A model generated the notes under the pieces. It worked only from the letters and a program-made list of their open reading frames with translations. It made no database searches and was not told the DNA's origin. A program made the position numbers and the translations under genes. This document shows, piece after piece, positions 52,700-60,776 of a stretch of DNA of 64,000 nucleotides (positions within the stretch are counted from its first letter, which is position 1; the number at the start of each line of letters is the position of its first letter). Source of the DNA: Kitasatospora xanthocidica (GTDB lineage: Bacteria; Actinomycetota; Actinomycetes; Streptomycetales; Streptomycetaceae); contig NZ_BNBY01000010.1 in assembly GCF_014656195.1 (NCBI RefSeq), forward strand, positions 216,332 to 280,331, in the 5' to 3' direction.

Positions 52700-53329
52700 A
52701 TGAAGACGGACAGCCCGACCGCCGACACCGGGCAGGCCTGCGCCGCGACCCGCCGGGGCCGCCCGCGCAGCGAGGCCGCCGAGCAGGCCATCTTCACCGC
52801 GGTCGAAGACCTGATGGCGGGCGGCACCACGATGTCCGAGCTCACCATCGAGGGCATCGCCACCGCCGCCGGCGTCGGCAAGGCCACCATCTACCGGCGC
52901 TGGCCCAACAAGGAGGCGCTGCTGGTCGACGTGGTCAGCCGGCTGGAGGTCCCGATGCCGGAGCCGACCGGCGAGGGCGCCCGGGCCGACCTGATCGAGA
53001 TGGTCGACTACATGCGCCGGCGCGGCCTCGCCAAGCGCAGCCGCTGGGTGCTCAAGGCGGCCTTCGGCCAGATGCACAGCCTGCCCGAACTGCACAACGC
53101 CTACCGCGAACGGGTGGTCAAGCCGCGCCGCGAGGCCGGACTGGCCCTGATCCGCCGCGCCGTGGACGAGGGCGTGCTGCGCGCCGACCTCGACCCGGAC
53201 CTGCTCGGCGACCTGCTGATGGGCCCGATCCTCTACCGCAGCATCCTGTGGGACGACTCCGACCTGGAGGACCCGGACCTGGCCCGGGCCATGGTCGACT
53301 CCGTGCTCCAGGGCCTGGCACCCCGCTGA
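52700..53329 (+). CDS. TetR-family repressor, likely of the adjacent pump
   Basis: A 209-aa protein from ATG 52700. The DNA-binding part is RRGRPRSEAAEQAIFTAVEDL, then ELTIEGIATAAGVGKATIYRRW, a classic helix-turn-helix. The C-terminal helices (DYMRRRGLAKRSRWVLKAAFGQ, YRERVVKPRREAGLALIRRAVDEGVL) match the TetR_C_16/AcrR type. Ligand is probably a substrate of the pump. Its likely binding site is the repeat at 50744-50765. Confidence 0.9.
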   Translation: MKTDSPTADTGQACAATRRGRPRSEAAEQAIFTAVEDLMAGGTTMSELTIEGIATAAGVGKATIYRRWPNKEALLVDVVSRLEVPMPEPTGEGARADLIEMVDYMRRRGLAKRSRWVLKAAFGQMHSLPELHNAYRERVVKPRREAGLALIRRAVDEGVLRADLDPDLLGDLLMGPILYRSILWDDSDLEDPDLARAMVDSVLQGLAPR

Positions 53330-53555
53330 TCCCGCTCATCCGTTGACCCGCTGACGGCGCTCACCCCGCCGACCCCGCCGGACGTGGCCTGGCTCACCAA
53401 ACCGGGCCACGCCGGAACCCGCTCCGGGGGCGTGACGTCTGTCCCGGCATAGGCTGAGCCGGGTATCCGAACGAACCGGCACCGGCCCGGTTCGTGCCCG
53501 TCCGTACGGGCCGGACCGGGGACCGGCGGACGGCACGAGCGAACGGGAGCCACGG

Positions 53556-54605
53556 ATGGCACAGGCGGACAGGACCGAGCGGATCGCGGCCCCCGGAGGT
53601 GCCGACGACCCGGCCCCCGCGGCCCGTCCGGCCGGCTTGCTCGGCCTGCGCCACTGGGGCCGGGACGCCCGCGGCGCCACCACCTGGCGGCGCGGCCTGG
53701 TGGTCGCCGTCCTGGCCGTGCTCACCGGCGCGCTGCTCGCCTTCCACGCCGAGGTGCCCAACAGCGTGGGCAACCTCGGCAGCCTGCTGGAGACCTTCCT
53801 GCCCTGGGTCGGCCTGGCCGTCCCGGTGCTGCTGGTGCCCGCGCTGCTGCGCCGCTCCGCCACCGCGCTGATCGCCCTGCTGCTGCCCGTCGTGCTCTGG
53901 GCCAACCTGTTCGGCGGCCTGCTGAGCGACAAGAGCGGCGGCAAGGGCGACTGGACGGTGGTCAGCCACAACGTCGCCGCGGCCAACACCGACGTGCCGG
54001 CCACCGTCCGCGGGCTGGTCTCCTCCGGCGCCGAGATCGTCGCCCTGCAGGAGCTGGCCAGCCGGGCGCTGCGCTCGTACGAGACCGGGCTCGCCGACGC
54101 CTACCCGTACCACACGGTCGAGGGCACGGTCGGGCTCTGGTCGAAGTTCCCGATCAGCGGGATCGCGCCGGTGGACCTCAAGATGGGCTGGACCAGGGCG
54201 TTCCGGGCCCAGGTCGCCACCCCGCAGGGCCCGGTCGCGGTGTACGTCGCGCACCTGCCCTCGGTGCGGCTGAAGGCCGAGGGCGGCTTCACCGTCAACC
54301 AGCGGGACGCCAGCGCCCAGGCGCTCGGCGACGCGATCCAGGCCGAGCCGGTCAAGAAGGTGCTGCTGCTCGGCGACCTCAACGGCACCATGAACGACCG
54401 CAGCCTGGCGCCGGTCACCTCGCAGATGCGCTCGGCCCAGGGCGCCGCCGGGGACGGCTTCGGCTTCAGCTGGCCGGCGTCCTTCCCGATGGCCCGGATC
54501 GACCAGATCCTGAGCAAGGGCGGGCTGGCGCCGGTCGACTCCCGCACCCTGCCCCGGGACGGCAGCGACCACCTCGCGGTGGCCGCCACCTACCGGTACA
54601 ACTAG
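53556..54605 (+). CDS. membrane protein with endonuclease/exonuclease/phosphatase domain
   Basis: A 349-aa protein from ATG 53556. Three membrane helices lie at about residues 48-125. The outer domain has WTVVSHNVAAANTDV, EIVALQELASRALRSYET (Mg-binding Glu), VAVYVAHLPSVRL, LLLGDLNGTMNDR (Asp-x-Asn) and RDGSDHLAVAATY (catalytic Asp-His). This is the order of metal-dependent phosphodiesterases such as DNase I, sphingomyelinase and phosphatases, placed outside the cell by the helices. Substrate not known. It ends 10 bp before the second 158-bp element. Confidence 0.9.
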   Translation: MAQADRTERIAAPGGADDPAPAARPAGLLGLRHWGRDARGATTWRRGLVVAVLAVLTGALLAFHAEVPNSVGNLGSLLETFLPWVGLAVPVLLVPALLRRSATALIALLLPVVLWANLFGGLLSDKSGGKGDWTVVSHNVAAANTDVPATVRGLVSSGAEIVALQELASRALRSYETGLADAYPYHTVEGTVGLWSKFPISGIAPVDLKMGWTRAFRAQVATPQGPVAVYVAHLPSVRLKAEGGFTVNQRDASAQALGDAIQAEPVKKVLLLGDLNGTMNDRSLAPVTSQMRSAQGAAGDGFGFSWPASFPMARIDQILSKGGLAPVDSRTLPRDGSDHLAVAATYRYN

Positions 54606-54615
54606 GGCACCCTAG

Positions 54616-54773
54616 GGCGTGTCTGACAATTCGCGTCGGATCAGCGCGCGGCGTTGGGGTGCGTGCATCGCAAGGCGGAGGAGGGAGTCCATGCGGAGCA
54701 TCGGCGACCGACGACAACGCGGCGAGGTGCGTGCCCCGGCGTCGCGCGCCCGGCGGGAATTGTCAGACACGCC
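54616..54773. mobile_element. MITE-like element, copy 2 (158 bp)
   Basis: Identical base for base to 42886-43043, with CTAG on both sides (54612-54615 and 54774-54777). The right CTAG contains the TAG stop of the nadE gene read on the minus strand. The element fills the gap between two convergent genes and includes the same 17-bp terminal inverted repeat. Confidence 0.88.
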
Positions 54774-56528
54774 CTAGCCGCGCCGCCAGCGGTTGGTGAT
54801 CGGCAGGCGGCGGTCCCGGCCGAAGTTCTTCACCGAGATCTTCGGGCCCGGCGGGTACTGGCGCCGCTTGTACTCGGCGGTGTCGACCAGCCGCACCACC
54901 CGGTCCACCACGGCCGGGTCGAAACCGGCCGCCACGATCGCGTCCCGCCCCTCGTCGCCCTCGATGTAGCGGGTCAGCACGCTGTCCAGCAGGTCGTAGT
55001 CCGGCAGCGAGTCGGTGTCCTGCTGGTCCGGCCGCAGTTCGGCGGACGGCGGCTTGACGATGGTGTTCTCCGGGATCGGCGCCACCTCGCCGCGCCGCCC
55101 GGCCTCCTCGTTGCGCCAGCGGGCCAGCCGGAAGACCAGCGACTTGTAGACGTCCTTGATCGGCCCGTACGCGCCCACCGAGTCGCCGTACAGGGTCGAG
55201 TAGCCCACCGCCAGCTCGCTCTTGTTGCCGGGCGCGAGCACGATGTGACCCTCCTGGTTGGAGATCGCCATCAGCAGGGTGCCGCGCAGCCGGGACTGCA
55301 GGTTCTCCTCGGCCAGGCCGGTCAGCTCGGTGGCGGCCAGGTAGGCGTCGAACATCGGGGCGATGGGGACGGTCCGGAAGTGCAGGCCGGTGCGGCGGGC
55401 CAGCTCGGCCGCGTCGTCCTTGGAGTGCTCCGAGGAGTAGCGGCTGGGCATCGACACGCAGTGCACGTTCCCGGCGCCGATCGCGTCCACCGCGATCGCG
55501 GCCACCAGGGCGGAGTCGATGCCGCCGGAGAGGCCGATCAGGACCGACCGGAAGCCGTTCTTGGCCACGTACGCCCGGGTGCCGGAGACCAGCGCGGCCC
55601 AGATCTCGGCCTCGTCGGACAGCCGCGGCGCGATCCCGGCGGGCGGGATCGCGGCGGGTGCGGCCCCCGGCCCGTCGTCCAGCTCGGTGCGGACCAGGTG
55701 GAGGCCGTCGCTCAGCAGCAGGCCGTCGGTGTGGTCGCTGTCGGCGGCCGGCAGGTCCAGGTCCAGCACCAGCAGGTGCTCCTCGAACTGCGGGGCGCGG
55801 GCGAGCACTTCGCCGTCCGGGCCGACCACGATCGAGTCGCCGTCGAAGACCAGCTCGTCCTGGCCGCCGACCATGTTGACGTACGCCAGGGCGCAGTCCG
55901 CCTCGGCGGCCCGGCGCCGGACCAGCTCCAGCCGCTGGTCGTCCTTGTTCCGCTCGTACGGCGAGCCGTTGATCACCAGCAGCAGCCCGGCCCCGGCCTC
56001 GCGGGCCGCGGTGACCCGGCCGCCGTCCTGCCAGATGTCCTCGCAGATCGCCAGCGCGACGTCCACCCCGTGCACCCGGACCACCGGCAGCTGGTCGCCC
56101 GGGACGAACCAGCGGAACTCGTCGAACACGCCGTAGTTGGGCAGGTGGTGCTTGGCGAAGCGGGTGACCACCTCGCCCCGGTGCAGCACCGCGGCGCAGT
56201 TCTGCGGCGACCCGGCCGGGCGGTTGAAGCGCGGCGAGGCGTGCTCGGAGCGCCCGAGGTAGCCGACCACCACCGGCACCTCGCCCAGGCCGTCGGCCGC
56301 CAGCCGGCCGGCCAGCTCGACCAGCGCGCCGCGGGAGGCCTCGACGAAGGAGTGGCGCAGGGCCAGGTCCTCGACCGGGTACCCGGTGAGGGCCATCTCG
56401 GGGAAGGCGACCAGCTGCGCGCCGGCCTCGACGGCCTGCTTGGTCCAGCGCACCACCTCATCGCTGTTGCGGGCGAGGTCACCGACCCAGGGGTCGATCT
56501 GGCTCAGGGCGAGACGGAGATTGGGCAT
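54774..56528 (-). CDS. nadE: NAD+ synthase, glutamine-hydrolysing
   Basis: A 584-aa enzyme from ATG 56528 (MPNLRLALSQIDPWVG). The nitrilase-like glutaminase half has the triad: VAFPEMALTGYP (Glu), FAKHHLPNYGVFDE (Lys) and DVALAICEDIW (Cys). The synthetase half has the ATP loop IGLSGGIDSALVAAIAVD, SMPSRYSSEHS and a YSTLYGDSVGAYGPIKDVYK segment. It makes NAD from nicotinic acid adenine dinucleotide, ATP and glutamine-derived ammonia. The stop codon is shared with the border of the mobile element. Confidence 0.95.
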   Translation of the reverse strand: MPNLRLALSQIDPWVGDLARNSDEVVRWTKQAVEAGAQLVAFPEMALTGYPVEDLALRHSFVEASRGALVELAGRLAADGLGEVPVVVGYLGRSEHASPRFNRPAGSPQNCAAVLHRGEVVTRFAKHHLPNYGVFDEFRWFVPGDQLPVVRVHGVDVALAICEDIWQDGGRVTAAREAGAGLLLVINGSPYERNKDDQRLELVRRRAAEADCALAYVNMVGGQDELVFDGDSIVVGPDGEVLARAPQFEEHLLVLDLDLPAADSDHTDGLLLSDGLHLVRTELDDGPGAAPAAIPPAGIAPRLSDEAEIWAALVSGTRAYVAKNGFRSVLIGLSGGIDSALVAAIAVDAIGAGNVHCVSMPSRYSSEHSKDDAAELARRTGLHFRTVPIAPMFDAYLAATELTGLAEENLQSRLRGTLLMAISNQEGHIVLAPGNKSELAVGYSTLYGDSVGAYGPIKDVYKSLVFRLARWRNEEAGRRGEVAPIPENTIVKPPSAELRPDQQDTDSLPDYDLLDSVLTRYIEGDEGRDAIVAAGFDPAVVDRVVRLVDTAEYKRRQYPPGPKISVKNFGRDRRLPITNRWRRG

Positions 56529-56663
56529 GCCACCGAGTTTATCGTCTATCTGACGCGATGTCCCGCGAGGGCAACTCCACGAGGGGCCGCACTGCCGGAC
56601 CGCGCGGTGATCGGCCATGATGGGGGCAATCGCCGCCAGGGGTCTTTCGGGGGCTTCCCGGGC

Positions 56664-56680
56664 GTAACACGAGCGTAAAG
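56664..56680 (+). promoter_or_regulatory. possible GlnR half-site pair ahead of glnA2
   Basis: GTAAC-n6-GTAAA at 56664-56679 resembles the two-half-site consensus gTnAc-n6-GaAAc of GlnR, the nitrogen regulator of actinobacteria. It is 22 bp before the start codon, which is unusually close, so the call is tentative. Confidence 0.35.
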
Positions 56681-56701
56681 AGCAGAGGTGAGACTGTCCC
56701 C

Positions 56702-58063
56702 ATGGGCAAGCAGCAGCAGTTCGTGCTTCGGACGCTCGAAGAGCGTGACATCCGGTTCGTCCGGCTGTGGTTCACCGACGTGCTCGGGTTCCTCAAGTCG
56801 GTCGCGGTGGCGCCGGCCGAGTTGGAGCAGGCCTTCGAGGAGGGCATCGGGTTCGACGGCTCCGCCATCGAGGGCTTCGCCCGGGTGTACGAGTCCGACA
56901 TGATCGCCAAGCCGGATCCGACCACCTTCCAGATCCTGCCCTGGCGCTCGGAGACCCCGGGCACCGCCAGGATGTTCTGCGACATCCTGATGCCGGACGG
57001 CTCGCCGTCCTACGCCGACCCCCGGTTCGTGCTCAAGCGCACCCTGGAGAAGGCCTCCGACCTGGGTTTCACCTTCTACACCCACCCGGAGATCGAGTTC
57101 TTCCTGCTGAAGAACCTGCCGGGCGACGGCACCGCGCCGATCCCCGCCGACCAGTCCGGCTACTTCGACCACACCCCGCGCGGGGTCGGCCACGACTTCC
57201 GCCGCCAGGCGATCACCATGCTGGAGTCGATGGGCATCTCCGTCGAGTTCTCGCACCACGAGGGCGCCCCTGGCCAGCAGGAGATCGACCTGCGCTACGC
57301 CGACGCGCTCTCCACCGCCGACAACATCATGACCTTCCGTCTGGTCATGAAGGAGGTCGCGCTGGAGCAGGGCGTGCACGCGAGCTTCATGCCCAAGCCG
57401 TTCTCCGAGCACCCCGGCAGCGGCATGCACACCCACGTCTCGCTGTTCGAGGGCGACCGCAACGCCTTCCACGAGTCCGGCGCCGAGTACCAGCTCTCCA
57501 AGGTCGGCAGATCGTTCATCGCCGGCCTGCTGAAGCACGCCGCCGAGACCGCCGCCGTCACCAACCAGTGGGTGAACTCCTACAAGCGCATCTGGGGCGG
57601 CTCCCAGCGCACCGCCGGCGCCGGCGGCGAGGCCCCGTCCTACATCTGCTGGGGCCATAACAACCGCTCCGCGCTGATCCGGGTGCCGATGTACAAGCCG
57701 GGCAAGCAGGGCTCCACCCGGATCGAGGTCCGCTCCCTCGACACCGGCTGCAACCCGTACCTCGCCTACGCCGTCACCCTGGCGGCCGGCCTCAAGGGCA
57801 TCGAGGAGGGGTACGAGCTCCCGCCCGGCGCCGACGACGACGTGTGGGCGCTGTCCGACTCCGAGCGCCGCGCCCTCGGGATCCAGCCGATGCCGCAGAA
57901 CCTCGGCGAGGCCATCGACCTGATGCAGCGCAGCGAGCTCGTCGCCGAGACGCTGGGCGAGCACGTGTTCGACTTCTTCCTCCGCAACAAGCGCCAGGAG
58001 TGGGAGGAGTACCGCTCCGAGGTGACCCCGTTCGAGTTGCGGAAGAACCTCCAGGTGCTGTGA
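56702..58063 (+). CDS. glnA2: glutamine-synthetase-like enzyme GlnA2 (gamma-glutamylpolyamine synthetase)
   Basis: A 453-aa enzyme from ATG 56702. GS motifs: GFDGSAIEGFARVYESDM (beta-grasp/Asp loop), THPEIEFFLL, HEGAPGQQEIDLRY, MHTHVSL, SYKRIWGG and RIEVRSLDTGCNPYLAYA. It has no NLYDL-type adenylylation site near the C-terminus. Neighbours nadE and glnE and their order match glnA2 (SCO2241) of Streptomyces coelicolor, which is reported to couple glutamate to polyamines rather than to ammonia. Assignment rests on synteny and similarity from memory; plain glutamine synthetase activity is not excluded. Confidence 0.82.
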   Translation: MGKQQQFVLRTLEERDIRFVRLWFTDVLGFLKSVAVAPAELEQAFEEGIGFDGSAIEGFARVYESDMIAKPDPTTFQILPWRSETPGTARMFCDILMPDGSPSYADPRFVLKRTLEKASDLGFTFYTHPEIEFFLLKNLPGDGTAPIPADQSGYFDHTPRGVGHDFRRQAITMLESMGISVEFSHHEGAPGQQEIDLRYADALSTADNIMTFRLVMKEVALEQGVHASFMPKPFSEHPGSGMHTHVSLFEGDRNAFHESGAEYQLSKVGRSFIAGLLKHAAETAAVTNQWVNSYKRIWGGSQRTAGAGGEAPSYICWGHNNRSALIRVPMYKPGKQGSTRIEVRSLDTGCNPYLAYAVTLAAGLKGIEEGYELPPGADDDVWALSDSERRALGIQPMPQNLGEAIDLMQRSELVAETLGEHVFDFFLRNKRQEWEEYRSEVTPFELRKNLQVL

Positions 58064-58090
58064 GCGGGTGACCGCCGCTCAAACCGCTTC

Positions 58091-58126
58091 GGGCCCGCTG
58101 TCGTTCGAGAGGATGACGGCGGGCCC
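58091..58126 (+). terminator. terminator after glnA2
   Basis: Arms GGGCCCGCTGTCG and TGACGGCGGGCCC around an AT-rich loop, 28 bp after the glnA2 stop. Confidence 0.7.
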
Positions 58127-58242
58127 TCCTATGGAGTGGATCTGAGCCGGAGGACTCCACTGGTGGCGGTATGTGACGTTCATGTGACGGAACGTTGTGG
58201 TCCGATTGGGCTGCTCGTCTCGTTCCGTCCTGAGAGGATCAC

Positions 58243-59460
58243 ATGACCTCCTCCGTCAGCCGTGCCGCTGCCGCCCGTCTGCTCGCCCGCCGGATCGGCG
58301 TCGGGGGCGCCGCCCTCGTCGCCGTCGCGGGCCAGCTGCTGGCCGTCCCGACGATCGCCGACGCCCGGGGTTCCGGCTCCGGCAAGGAGCACCCGCAGCT
58401 GCGGGCCAACACCATCGCGTCCAACCCGCTGCCGTTCACCACCCGCTTCGAGGGCGACTTCCACGGCTCCATCACCCGGATCAGCAACTCGCTGATGACC
58501 TGCGACGAGACCAAGCCCCCGGTCGACCCGGCGCAGCCGCCGTGCGAGGACGCCCGCAAGGGCCTCGGCAGCCGGCCGATCAACAACAAGTACCAGATGA
58601 AGTACATCAACATCGACCCGGGCTCGATCGGCCCGCTCGGTGACCCGATCTACTCCGCCAGCTCCGCCGACCTGGGCCTGCTCCCGGGCTCGACCGTCAA
58701 GTACGCCCGGCTCTACTGGGGCGGCACCCGCGGCATCGGCGACACCGTGCTGCCGGAGAGCCAGATCGACGAGGTGTACCTGAAGGTCCCGGGCGAGACG
58801 CAGTACCGGAACATCGCCAACGACCAGCCGTCCATCGGCTACATCACCACCGACGACGAGAGCAGCTACCAGGCCTCCGCCGACGTCACCGACCTGGTCA
58901 AGAAGTTCGGCAACGGCAGCTACACCGTCGCCAACATGGACTCGGTGGTGAAGCCGCACAGCTGGGGCGGCTGGACGATCGTCGTCGCGTACGAGAACGA
59001 CTGCAAGCCGCTGCGCCACGTCCACCTGTGGGACGGCTTCCAGGTCGAGCTGCCGGACAGCCCGGAGCGCGAGATCGACCTCACCGGGCTGCAGACCCCG
59101 CCGACCGGCCCGGTCCAGGGCAAGCTCGGCTTCGTGGTCTACGACGGCGACCTCAAGTGGACCGGCGACACGCTCAAGATGAAGTCCACCAACGGCCCGG
59201 AGACGCCCTTCACGGACGTCAACCACGCCTCGGACGACGCCTTCAACTCCACCATCGAGGAACTGACTCCGGCCGACCAGTTCGTCCGCACCCCGTACAA
59301 CCGCAACAACTTCGGCTACGACTCCAACCGCTGGGACATCTCGCCGTTCCTGCGCAACGGGGACACCGACATCAAGGTGAAGTTCGACACCGACAAGGAC
59401 GGCTACGACCTGGGCGTCTTCTACGCCTACGTCAACCTGGACAGCTCCACCGAAGGCTGA
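58243..59460 (+). CDS. secreted beta-sandwich protein of unknown function
   Basis: A 405-aa exported protein from ATG 58243. Its signal peptide has a twin-Arg-like ARRIGVGGAALVAVAG and ends near IADARG. The mature part is Asp/Thr/Asn/Tyr-rich, with VKYARLYWGGTRGIGD, ADVTDLVKKFGNGSYTVANM and SWGGWTIVVAYENDC. These strands match the N-terminal halves of large secreted actinobacterial proteins (DUF3344/DUF11-type) but without the repeats. It ends in a short Ser/Thr tail. A surface or extracellular role is likely. Its 3' end overlaps the convergent acyltransferase gene by 34 bp. Confidence 0.8.
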   Translation: MTSSVSRAAAARLLARRIGVGGAALVAVAGQLLAVPTIADARGSGSGKEHPQLRANTIASNPLPFTTRFEGDFHGSITRISNSLMTCDETKPPVDPAQPPCEDARKGLGSRPINNKYQMKYINIDPGSIGPLGDPIYSASSADLGLLPGSTVKYARLYWGGTRGIGDTVLPESQIDEVYLKVPGETQYRNIANDQPSIGYITTDDESSYQASADVTDLVKKFGNGSYTVANMDSVVKPHSWGGWTIVVAYENDCKPLRHVHLWDGFQVELPDSPEREIDLTGLQTPPTGPVQGKLGFVVYDGDLKWTGDTLKMKSTNGPETPFTDVNHASDDAFNSTIEELTPADQFVRTPYNRNNFGYDSNRWDISPFLRNGDTDIKVKFDTDKDGYDLGVFYAYVNLDSSTEG

Positions 59461-60605
59461 TCCCCCCTCGGGGACCCGGCCCGACCCCGGCGCCGCTGCC
59501 GCACCACCCGCACCCCGCGGGGCGGCAGCGGCGCCGCCGCGTCCCGGCCGCGCGGGGCGCCGCGCAGCAGCCGCTCGCAGGGGCGCTCCACCCAGCGGTA
59601 GAGGGCGGCCGCGACGGCCAGCGAGCCGCCGGCCAGCAGCAGCCAGACGCCGAGCGTCGCGGCGCCGGGGGCCGGGCGGCCCTGCACCGCGAGCCAGCAG
59701 CGGATGCCGACCTCGTGCACCAGGTACCAGGCGTACGACCACTCCCCGAGCCGGACGGCCGTCCGGCCCGCCAGCAGCCGGGGCGCCGTCGCCGCCGCGT
59801 CGCGCCGGGCGGCCGCCGCCAGCAGGGCCGCGAACAGCGGGGCCGGGACCAACTGGGCGGCGCTGTACGGTCCGTACCAGAGCGCGTCCGGGACGGCCGC
59901 GTGCCAGGGGACCAGCACCAGGTGCCACCCGAGGACGGCGGCCGCCGCCGGGACGAGCCGCGGCCGGGGGAGCAGGCCGTGGCGGGCGGCCAGACCGGTG
60001 ACCACCCCGAGGACGAACTGCGGGGTCCTGGTCAGCGGGAGGTAGTCCAGCAGCCAGCCGCGCAGGACCGGATCGGCGGGCAGCAGGGCGCCGGCCGCCC
60101 ACAGCGCCGGACCGAGCAGCGCGCAGCCCGCCCCGACCGGCAGCCAGACGCGGCGGCGCGGCGCCAACAGCCGCAGCAGGAACGGGAACAGCAGGTAGAA
60201 CCAGGCCTCCGCGCCCAGCGACCAGGAGGCCGGATTGCCGCCGTACACGGTGGACGGCGCCCACGGGTGCACCAGCGCCAGCGACCAGAGCGCGGCCACC
60301 ACCGGCAGGGCCGCGCCGATCGCGGCGTCCGCGCCCAGGGAGAGCCCGGTGGTCAGCAGGTGCAGCGGCCAGATCCGGGCGAACCGGCGCCGGGCGAAGA
60401 CGGCGGCGGACGCGGGCGAACTCCCGTACGTCCAGGCGAGGACGAAGCCGGAGAGCACGAAGAAGAACGTCACCCCGGACCGGCCGTACCAGGCGAGCGG
60501 GCCCACCAGCGGCAGCTCGCCGACCTTGCGGGAGAGGTGGTAGAGCACGACCAGCAGGGCGGCCCAGAAGCGCAGCCCGGTGAGCGAGGGCAGGCGACTG
60601 GGCAT
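59427..60605 (-). CDS. membrane acyltransferase (OafA/YrhL type)
   Basis: A 392-aa integral membrane protein from ATG 60605. It starts PSLTGLRFWAALLVVLYHLS, with the catalytic His of acyltransferase-3 proteins, goes on with GRSGVTFFFVLSGFVLAW, RRRFARIWPLHLL and NPASWSLGAEAWFYLLFPFL, and ends YLVHEVGIRCWL and RWVERPCERLL. About ten helices. It should transfer an acyl group to a sugar or lipid head at the membrane. A ribosome site GGAG is 5 bases before the start, within a triplicated repeat. Confidence 0.9.
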   Translation of the reverse strand: MPSRLPSLTGLRFWAALLVVLYHLSRKVGELPLVGPLAWYGRSGVTFFFVLSGFVLAWTYGSSPASAAVFARRRFARIWPLHLLTTGLSLGADAAIGAALPVVAALWSLALVHPWAPSTVYGGNPASWSLGAEAWFYLLFPFLLRLLAPRRRVWLPVGAGCALLGPALWAAGALLPADPVLRGWLLDYLPLTRTPQFVLGVVTGLAARHGLLPRPRLVPAAAAVLGWHLVLVPWHAAVPDALWYGPYSAAQLVPAPLFAALLAAAARRDAAATAPRLLAGRTAVRLGEWSYAWYLVHEVGIRCWLAVQGRPAPGAATLGVWLLLAGGSLAVAAALYRWVERPCERLLRGAPRGRDAAAPLPPRGVRVVRQRRRGRAGSPRGDQPSVELSRLT

Positions 60606-60651
60606 CTGTGCTCCGGGGGGTCTGTGCTCCGGGGGGTCTGTGCTCCGGGGG
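60605..60651 (-). repeat. triplicated 16-bp repeat carrying ribosome binding sites
   Basis: TCTGTGCTCCGGGGGG occurs three times in tandem (60605-60620, 60621-60636, 60637-60651, the last one base shorter). On the minus strand each unit reads CCCCCCGGAGCACAGA, so each offers a GGAG; the nearest is 5 bases from the ATG of the acyltransferase gene. Copy number may vary and alter expression. Confidence 0.75.
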
Positions 60652-60776
60652 TGGGGGACGGCGCCCGGGTGAACGAGCGGGGCGGGGGCGAGGTCACGCG
60701 CGGCGGTCGGGGCGTCCGGGAGGTGGTCGTGTCCGGCGGCCGGCCGCCGGGGCGCGTAGCCTGCTGAGGCGGACGG

